A DNA stretch of 43,876 nucleotides from CAYWEM01 sp964457225 (GTDB taxonomy: Bacteria > Acidobacteriota > Aminicenantia > UBA2199), in contig CAYWEM010000021.1 of the NCBI GenBank assembly GCA_964457225.1, positions 1 through 43,876 of the forward strand, written 5' to 3'. Below are positions 39,220-43,876 of the stretch, piece by piece; positions within the stretch are counted from its first letter, which is position 1; each line of letters begins with the position of its first letter. The notes beneath the pieces were generated by a model. It ran no database searches and was not told the DNA's origin. It saw only the letters and a list, made by a program, of their open reading frames with translations. The position numbers and the translations under genes were made by a program.

Positions 39220-39792
39220 ATGATCAAATTGAGAAACGTCTTTTGGGTCTTCATCCTGCTTCTGAGTCTTTCTTACGCGGTTCCGGCCCGGGGAGAGGCG
39301 CCCAGGTTCGACCTGGCTATCGGCGGCAACCTGCTTTTCAGTTCCGACAGCACTTTCAGGGAGGTATATTCCGGCAGTGTTTTCCTGCCCCAGCTCAGCT
39401 TGGCTTACAGTTTTGCCCCTGATTTTTATGCCTGGACCGATATCGGCCTGGTTTCCGCCAAGGGTTGGCTGGCGGAAATAGAAGAGGAAACCAGCATCAG
39501 CCAGGTCCAGCTTGGCCTGGGCCTCGGTTACCGGCTGACCCCTGCTCCGGCCCTGCGCCTGGGCTTCGAGCTCGGCCTGGCCGCCCACAGTTTCCGGGAA
39601 AAGGCCATGGAAATGAAGGTCAGCGGCTCCGGCCTGGGCGGGAAAGCGGCCCTGAACCTCGATTACCGGGTCCGGCCCTGCCTGTTCCTGCGCCTGGGGA
39701 CGGCCTACAAACTGGTCAGCCACAGGGGTGATGCCGGCCGCATGAAGCTGGGCGGTTTCCAGGCCGGGCTCGGCGCCGCCTGGAATTTCTAG
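39220..39792 (+). CDS. Small outer-membrane beta-barrel protein
   Basis: The 190-aa product has a signal peptide (KLRNVFWVFILLLSLSYAV, cleavage near PARG-EA). After it come alternating hydrophobic/polar strands, each rich in aromatic and glycine residues (FDLAIGGNLLF, LPQLSLAYSFAP, AWTDIGLVSAKG, VQLGLGLGYRL, LRLGFELGLAA, CLFLRLGTAYKLV, GFQAGLGAAWNF). It ends in a terminal Phe, the usual signal for BAM insertion. About eight strands fits an OmpA/OmpX-size barrel. AAGAGGAGAACACA precedes the ATG. It lies 18 bases after one GloVer gene and 8 before the other. Confidence 0.8.
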   Translation: MIKLRNVFWVFILLLSLSYAVPARGEAPRFDLAIGGNLLFSSDSTFREVYSGSVFLPQLSLAYSFAPDFYAWTDIGLVSAKGWLAEIEEETSISQVQLGLGLGYRLTPAPALRLGFELGLAAHSFREKAMEMKVSGSGLGGKAALNLDYRVRPCLFLRLGTAYKLVSHRGDAGRMKLGGFQAGLGAAWNF

Positions 39793-39800
39793 GAACAAGA

Positions 39801-41975
39801 ATGAAAGCACTGAGTTCCGGCCGATTGTTTCTGTTGGTTTTCTGCCTGCTGCTGACAGCGGGCTCTATGCCCGGCCAGGCGGAATTACTGCATTCCTTTA
39901 ACGAAGCCGGGGGGGATGGTTATTTGCCCATGTCCGGTTTGACCATGGTGGGCGATTTCCTGTACGGCACGACCTATCAAGGCGGCCAGAACAATGCCGG
40001 CGTGCTCTTCCGAATCAGGCCGGACGGAACTGATTACCAGATCATGTTTTCTTTTCCCGGCGGGGACTTCCCGGTTTTCCCCCGGGGGGCGCTGACCCTG
40101 CAGGACGGCGTGCTGTTTGGGGTGGCTGAGGACGGCCTGGCTGTATTCGGGGATGTCGTGGATGCCGGACAACCGGAAGCGAAAAAAAACGCCATTTATA
40201 ATACCTTGAATGCTTACGTTTTCCGGATCAATCCTGACGGCAGTGATTTCGATCTGATCATGGGCTGGTCAGATGCCTGGGTCAATCCAGACCTGCTGGC
40301 TTATGACGGGGCCCTGTTCGCCACCGTCCTGCAATCGGAATCCCATCCGGCCGGGGCGGTTTTCCGGATCAATCCCGACGGCAGCTTTACCGTGCTGAAG
40401 GACTTCATGGACGAAGTGGAAATAATAGACGAACACTTTGAAGGCGATTTCCTGGCTCTTCCTTCGGGCGGCCTGTGTGAATTCAACGGAGCTTTGTTCG
40501 GCATGACTCTGATGAGTTGGCAAGGTTCCGGAGCTATCTATCGCTTTGATCCCGATGGCGGCAATTACGAGGTGATTTACCACTTTGACGGAGAAAACGG
40601 CGTTATACCCTATGGCCAGCTGACGGTTGGCGGGAACTATCTCTACGGCCGAACCGTGTGGGCTTCTGGCCCGCAAGGGGCGCCGATTTTCCGGATCAAT
40701 CCCTGGGGCGGCGAATACGCCATCGTTCACCTGTTCCCCGATCCAATTCCCTCCGTTTTTTATTTTCAGCTGTCCAATCCCATGATCTACCAGGCCGGTT
40801 ATCTTTACGGCAGCCATGTGGGGCTCATATTTCCGGATGATACCGTGACTGCTGCTTCAGGGTTTGCTTCTGACCTCAATCAGGTTTTGACGCAACTGAA
40901 GTTCAAGGATGTGAAAAAATCGGATACTCCAAGCACGGGAGCCGGCCTGATTTATCGCCTGCGAGTTTATGACGGCGCTTATGCCCAGTTGCACCAGTTC
41001 AATGCTCCTCCGGATGGCCTGATTCCCATCGGCCGCCTGGTCCTGCAGGGCTCCGATCTTTTCGGGACCACCTTGTTCGGCGGGGCAAACGAACAATACG
41101 GCTCTGTTTTCGCCCTGGCAGGGGTGGTCCGGCCGCAGGATTTTTTCCTGCGTGCCTGGGTCGGTTCCGGATGCGGCCGGGTGGAGCCGCCGGTTCAGTT
41201 GGTGTCTCCCGGGGAAACGGCGGTGATCAGGGCCTTTCCTGACCCGGGCTACCGTTTCTCCGGCTGGAAGGGAGATTTCCAGTCAACGGCCAATCCCCTG
41301 ACCATCTACCAGATGGACCGGGACTGGAACCTGTTGGCCGATTTTATCAACCAGCCGCCCCTGGTGGAAATAATCCAGCCGCTTGCCGGGCAAACCGTTC
41401 ACGGCCTGGTTACTGTGGAAGCGCGGGCCAGCGATGATTCCGGGGTCAGCCAGGTCGAACTGTACGTGGACGGCATAAAACAGGCTGAACAACCAGGCAA
41501 ATCCCAGTCTCCGCAATCAGCCGGGGCGGTCGGAGAGGCTTTTTCATCTTCGCTGTACACTTTTTACTGGGACAGTTCCGGATATGAAACCGGTTTGCGC
41601 CGCCTGCGGGTGCTTGCCCGCGATGAAGCCGGGGCCGAGGGCTTCGCCGAGGTCGGGGTCAGGCTGGTGCGGGTGGAAATCGGATTGCAGGCGGCCCGAC
41701 GGCAGGCTCGTTCCTGGAGCATAACCCGCGAATACGGGGAGATCAGCTTCCAGGTGGAGACCAACGGTCTGGAAGTGGCCGCTTACCGGCTGCTGCGCCG
41801 CAGTGGTGACGGTGCTTTCAGTGTTCTCAGGGAAATTGCAACGGCCGAATTGCGGGGAGGAGCTTACCACTTCCAGGACAAGTATCTGCAGTCGGGGGTA
41901 AGCTATACCTACCGGGTGGAAGCCCTGGACGCCCGGGGTAATGCCCTGGGACGCAGCCGGGAAGTGAGTATCTAG
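39801..41975 (+). CDS. GloVer-repeat surface/secreted protein, paralogue 2
   Basis: The 724-aa product has the same layout as the 37024 gene: signal peptide (1-27), GloVer repeats (about 28-440; FRINPDGSDFDLI at 141-153, VFRINPDGSFTVL at 187-199), and an InlB-like segment (DPGYRFSGWKGD, 481-492). An Ig-like domain (QTVHGLVTVEARASDDSG, 531-548) and the C-terminal module (640-724, VSYTYRVEALDARGNALGRS) follow. Similarity to paralogue 1 is highest in the last 280 residues and lower in the repeats. An AGGAACAAGA ribosome-binding site lies at the barrel gene's stop, so all three genes should be one transcript. Role unknown; adhesion or carbohydrate binding is possible. Confidence 0.85.
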   Translation: MKALSSGRLFLLVFCLLLTAGSMPGQAELLHSFNEAGGDGYLPMSGLTMVGDFLYGTTYQGGQNNAGVLFRIRPDGTDYQIMFSFPGGDFPVFPRGALTLQDGVLFGVAEDGLAVFGDVVDAGQPEAKKNAIYNTLNAYVFRINPDGSDFDLIMGWSDAWVNPDLLAYDGALFATVLQSESHPAGAVFRINPDGSFTVLKDFMDEVEIIDEHFEGDFLALPSGGLCEFNGALFGMTLMSWQGSGAIYRFDPDGGNYEVIYHFDGENGVIPYGQLTVGGNYLYGRTVWASGPQGAPIFRINPWGGEYAIVHLFPDPIPSVFYFQLSNPMIYQAGYLYGSHVGLIFPDDTVTAASGFASDLNQVLTQLKFKDVKKSDTPSTGAGLIYRLRVYDGAYAQLHQFNAPPDGLIPIGRLVLQGSDLFGTTLFGGANEQYGSVFALAGVVRPQDFFLRAWVGSGCGRVEPPVQLVSPGETAVIRAFPDPGYRFSGWKGDFQSTANPLTIYQMDRDWNLLADFINQPPLVEIIQPLAGQTVHGLVTVEARASDDSGVSQVELYVDGIKQAEQPGKSQSPQSAGAVGEAFSSSLYTFYWDSSGYETGLRRLRVLARDEAGAEGFAEVGVRLVRVEIGLQAARRQARSWSITREYGEISFQVETNGLEVAAYRLLRRSGDGAFSVLREIATAELRGGAYHFQDKYLQSGVSYTYRVEALDARGNALGRSREVSI

Positions 41976-41997
41976 AGTTGTCAGTTGTCCGGAAGGC

Positions 41998-42687
41998 TCA
42001 GACGTTGAAGCGGATTTCTATGATGGTGCCGTCCTCGACCAGGTGACCACGGTCAACTACCCGCACCAGGCCTTTCTGGCGGCATTCGTTCATGTTGAAA
42101 CACTGCATGAAATCGTTGAATGAGACCAGGTCGGCGCGGATGAAACCGCGGGCCAGGTCGGAATGGATGCGGCCGGCGCAGTAGACGATTTCCGAGTCAC
42201 GCGGTACGGGCCAGGCGTGTACTTCCTTGGGCCCGACAGTGTAGAAGAACATGATTGCTGATTTGGCCAGGATACGGCTAATGAGGTCATCCAGGTCGTC
42301 AATCTGAGCGGTTGCCAGCACCGGTTTGGCGCTGGCCAGGCCCAGGGCCGGCAGGCGGCTCCTCTCTTCTTCGCTGAAGGGACAGTCACAGAGCGGTTTT
42401 TCCTCTTCCAGCCAGGCCAGGCACTTGGCCGCCAGGCTTTTTTCGTTTTCGTCCTCACTGCGGTTCAGCCGGGCTTCACACTTCTCCATGTCCAGGATAA
42501 GTACGTCGAGCAGGGCCTGGGGATGAACAACTATGGCATCGCAATGCACTGCTTCTCCGGGAATGAACTCAAGGTAAAAAGGTGAAACTTTCTTGGGCCG
42601 GCATTTATCCACCAGGGCGTTGAGGCGCTGGTCGTTGAATTTGACCTTGCCCTCGGGCAGGTCCAGTTTAAAGTAGCCGATAGTCAT
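41998..42687 (-). CDS. YchF/OLA1-related protein lacking the GTPase core
   Basis: The 229-aa product has the C-terminal TGS-type (DUF933) domain of YchF: CAGRIHSDLARGFIRADLVS, FNDFMQ, and the end GHLVEDGTIIEIRFNV (about 145-229). The N-terminal part keeps fragments that in YchF surround the G domain: GKVKFNDQRLNALV, RPKKVSPFYLEF, and the helical hairpin DILILDMEKCEARLNR-like segment near 61-76. The P-loop, switch regions and base-recognition motif are absent. It cannot be a GTPase or ATPase as read. YchF binds ribosomes, so this may be a ribosome-associated relic; function unknown. GGGAG precedes the ATG. Confidence 0.8.
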   Translation of the reverse strand: MTIGYFKLDLPEGKVKFNDQRLNALVDKCRPKKVSPFYLEFIPGEAVHCDAIVVHPQALLDVLILDMEKCEARLNRSEDENEKSLAAKCLAWLEEEKPLCDCPFSEEERSRLPALGLASAKPVLATAQIDDLDDLISRILAKSAIMFFYTVGPKEVHAWPVPRDSEIVYCAGRIHSDLARGFIRADLVSFNDFMQCFNMNECRQKGLVRVVDRGHLVEDGTIIEIRFNV

Positions 42688-42768
42688 GAAAAACTCCCGG
42701 GGGCAAAGAGTTCCACCCTAAATTCAGTTTCAGTGGGTTTAGTCAGGCGGAATTGCCGGTTAAGGGAA

Positions 42769-42797
42769 ATTGTAGCCGAAGTACTCCCCGGAGTCAA
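42769..42797 (-). promoter_or_regulatory. Promoter of the YchF-related gene
   Basis: On the - strand TTGACT (42797-42792) and TACAAT (42774-42769) are exactly 17 bases apart, one mismatch in each box. Transcription should start near 42762, with a leader of about 75 bases. Confidence 0.65.
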
Positions 42798-42830
42798 TAA
42801 AGGTCTTGCTGCGTTTCCGGGCAGGTCTTT

Positions 42831-43757
42831 TTACTCTTGTTGTCTGACTTGGTTTTTTACGAATTCACAAATTTCAGCTAGGGCATTTTTTGCTTCAGGA
42901 AACAGCGGAGCAAGCAGGGGAAAGGCGTGAACCATCTTGTCCCACTTGCTTAATACGACTTCCACTCCCTGCTTTTTTGCTTTTTCGGTGAAATTGAGGC
43001 AATCGTCCAGGTGAATCTCATGGGTGCCGACGCACACCAGGATTGGCGGGAATCCGCTGAAATCGCCCATTTGCGGTGACAGTGGGGGCCGGGCCGGATC
43101 GTTGCCGGCAATGTACATCTTTGTCCAGCTGTCCCAGGAACCGAGCGGCGCGATATCCTTGCCGGCATTGTATTTGAACGAATCAGCCAGGCACCTGAGG
43201 TCGGTCAGCGGTGATATGGTGAAAGCTGCTTTGGGCATTTCGATGTTCCTTTCTTTCAGGGCCAGGAGCAGGGACAGAGTCAGTGTGCCTCCGGCGGATT
43301 CGCCGCCGACCACGATGTCAAGAGCTTGGCAGCCGTTGTCCAACAGCCATTTGTAGGCCGAGACGCAATCATCCAGTGCCGCCGGAAAAGGGTGCTCCGG
43401 GGCCAGCCGGTAATCGAACAGCAGTGACTTAAGTTGACAGCCCGAGGCGATTTTTGCGACGTGCATGCGATGGGTTTGACACGAACCGGAAATGAAACCG
43501 CCGCCATGAACGTAGAGGAGTACCTTGCCCTCGGTATGCCTTTCCGGAATGATCCATTCAGCTGCCATGTCTTTCACGCTTAACTTTTCCGTGCGCACGC
43601 CCCCGGGCATTTTCATCCGGGCCGTAGCCCGGTCGACTTCGGCCCGGAATCCGGCCACCGAAAAGCTCTCATCGACCACTTCCGGCTTCAGCTTCAGTTT
43701 GAGCAGGTGCCGGTTTCTTATCAGCCAGATGACCAGTTTACTGCGGATACTCGTCAT
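42831..43757 (-). CDS. HSL-family (family IV) alpha/beta-hydrolase, esterase-like
   Basis: The 308-aa product has HGGGF (84-88, oxyanion hole), GESAGG with nucleophile S154, DYRLAPEHPFPAALDD and a late KMVHAFPL (H277), the layout of hormone-sensitive-lipase-like carboxylesterases. At the usual catalytic Asp the sequence reads GTHEIHLDD: H246 replaces the Asp of GSDE-type motifs, though E247, D251 or D252 may supply the acid. The ATG at 43757 follows AAGGAAG with good spacing, and an upstream in-frame start at 43820 falls inside the promoter. No signal peptide. Single-gene unit. Confidence 0.88.
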   Translation of the reverse strand: MTSIRSKLVIWLIRNRHLLKLKLKPEVVDESFSVAGFRAEVDRATARMKMPGGVRTEKLSVKDMAAEWIIPERHTEGKVLLYVHGGGFISGSCQTHRMHVAKIASGCQLKSLLFDYRLAPEHPFPAALDDCVSAYKWLLDNGCQALDIVVGGESAGGTLTLSLLLALKERNIEMPKAAFTISPLTDLRCLADSFKYNAGKDIAPLGSWDSWTKMYIAGNDPARPPLSPQMGDFSGFPPILVCVGTHEIHLDDCLNFTEKAKKQGVEVVLSKWDKMVHAFPLLAPLFPEAKNALAEICEFVKNQVRQQE

Positions 43758-43818
43758 GTTTTCTTCCTTTTTTAGCGGGTTTGGTGTAGGTTCTGTTCCA
43801 AGCTGCTTGATTCTGTAC

Positions 43819-43848
43819 AATATAATCGAACCGTATTGATCTTGTCAA
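43819..43848 (-). promoter_or_regulatory. Promoter of the HSL-family esterase
   Basis: On the - strand a perfect TTGACA (43848-43843) is followed at 18 bases by TATATT (43824-43819), or at 17 by TTATAT. The leader would be about 55 bases. The remaining bases to the window end (43849-43876) hold nothing recognised. Confidence 0.65.
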
Positions 43849-43876
43849 TTCATCCTGCTTTAAAACGATGTAGAAT

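Noticed and set aside
38956..39810. 284-codon - strand frame across the GloVer-barrel junction
   Set aside because: It spans the end of one real gene and all of the next on the opposite strand, without any domain or initiation signal.
1..43876. CRISPR arrays, insertion sequences, integrases or phage genes
   Set aside because: No regularly spaced repeats with unique spacers, no transposase or integrase motifs and no terminal inverted repeats with target duplications were seen.

Overview
The window reads as one continuous piece of a bacterial chromosome from a Gram-negative-type organism. It carries lipoprotein processing genes (lspA, lgt), a predicted lipoprotein peptidase, a small outer-membrane beta-barrel and a bactofilin. 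GC content is moderate to high, and TTG and GTG starts are frequent. The ribosomal proteins S4, S14, L24 and L36 keep their zinc-type cysteines. Large surface proteins with GloVer (Gloeo_Verruco) repeats, a stand-alone YchF-like C-terminal protein and zinc-type ribosomal proteins would fit a deep-branching, poorly cultured lineage such as Acidobacteriota or Aminicenantes-like bacteria. That placement is inference only; no 16S gene is present.

Region 1 (1-14908) is a complete S10-spc-alpha super-operon on the + strand. It runs from the tail of tuf through rpsJ, rplC, rplD, rplW, rplB, rpsS, rplV, rpsC, rplP, rpmC, rpsQ, rplN, rplX, rplE, rpsN, rpsH, rplF, rplR, rpsE, rpmD, rplO, secY, adk, map, infA, rpmJ, rpsM, rpsK, rpsD, rpoA and rplQ. 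Gene order is the textbook one and spacing is very tight. A tRNA-Gly(CCC) begins on the base after the rplQ stop. It is followed by a bactofilin, a LipM-type octanoyltransferase/lipoate ligase and a membrane-anchored PgaB C-terminal (GH153-like) protein (15011-17272).

Region 2 (17273-26661): a 373-bp AT-rich convergent spacer with a long hairpin separates these genes from an isolated, long-form urocanate hydratase (- strand). hutU and ispH diverge from overlapping promoters. The ispH-rpsA-HIT-hisS-aspS genes form a compact + strand operon of isoprenoid, translation and aminoacylation functions. A small alpha/beta-hydrolase on the - strand has a promoter placed so that its mRNA should be leaderless.

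Region 3 (26743-33711): a strong promoter drives tRNA-Gly(GCC), tRNA-Cys(GCA) and probably galT. Convergent to it is an overlapping - strand operon ileS-lspA-lgt-rluD, linking isoleucine charging with lipoprotein maturation. A secreted histidine phosphatase lies beyond ileS.

Region 4 (33739-43876) is accessory. It holds an AEC-type permease and a lipoprotein M3 (Dcp-like) oligopeptidase (- strand), then a three-gene + strand cassette: GloVer-repeat surface protein, 190-aa outer-membrane barrel, second GloVer-repeat surface protein. The two large proteins are paralogues with the same multidomain architecture and a shared C-terminal module. This cassette is the best candidate for an undescribed system here. 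The window ends with a YchF-related protein that has lost its GTPase core and an HSL-family esterase, both on the - strand with good sigma70-type promoters. No CRISPR array, insertion sequence, integrase or phage gene was seen.
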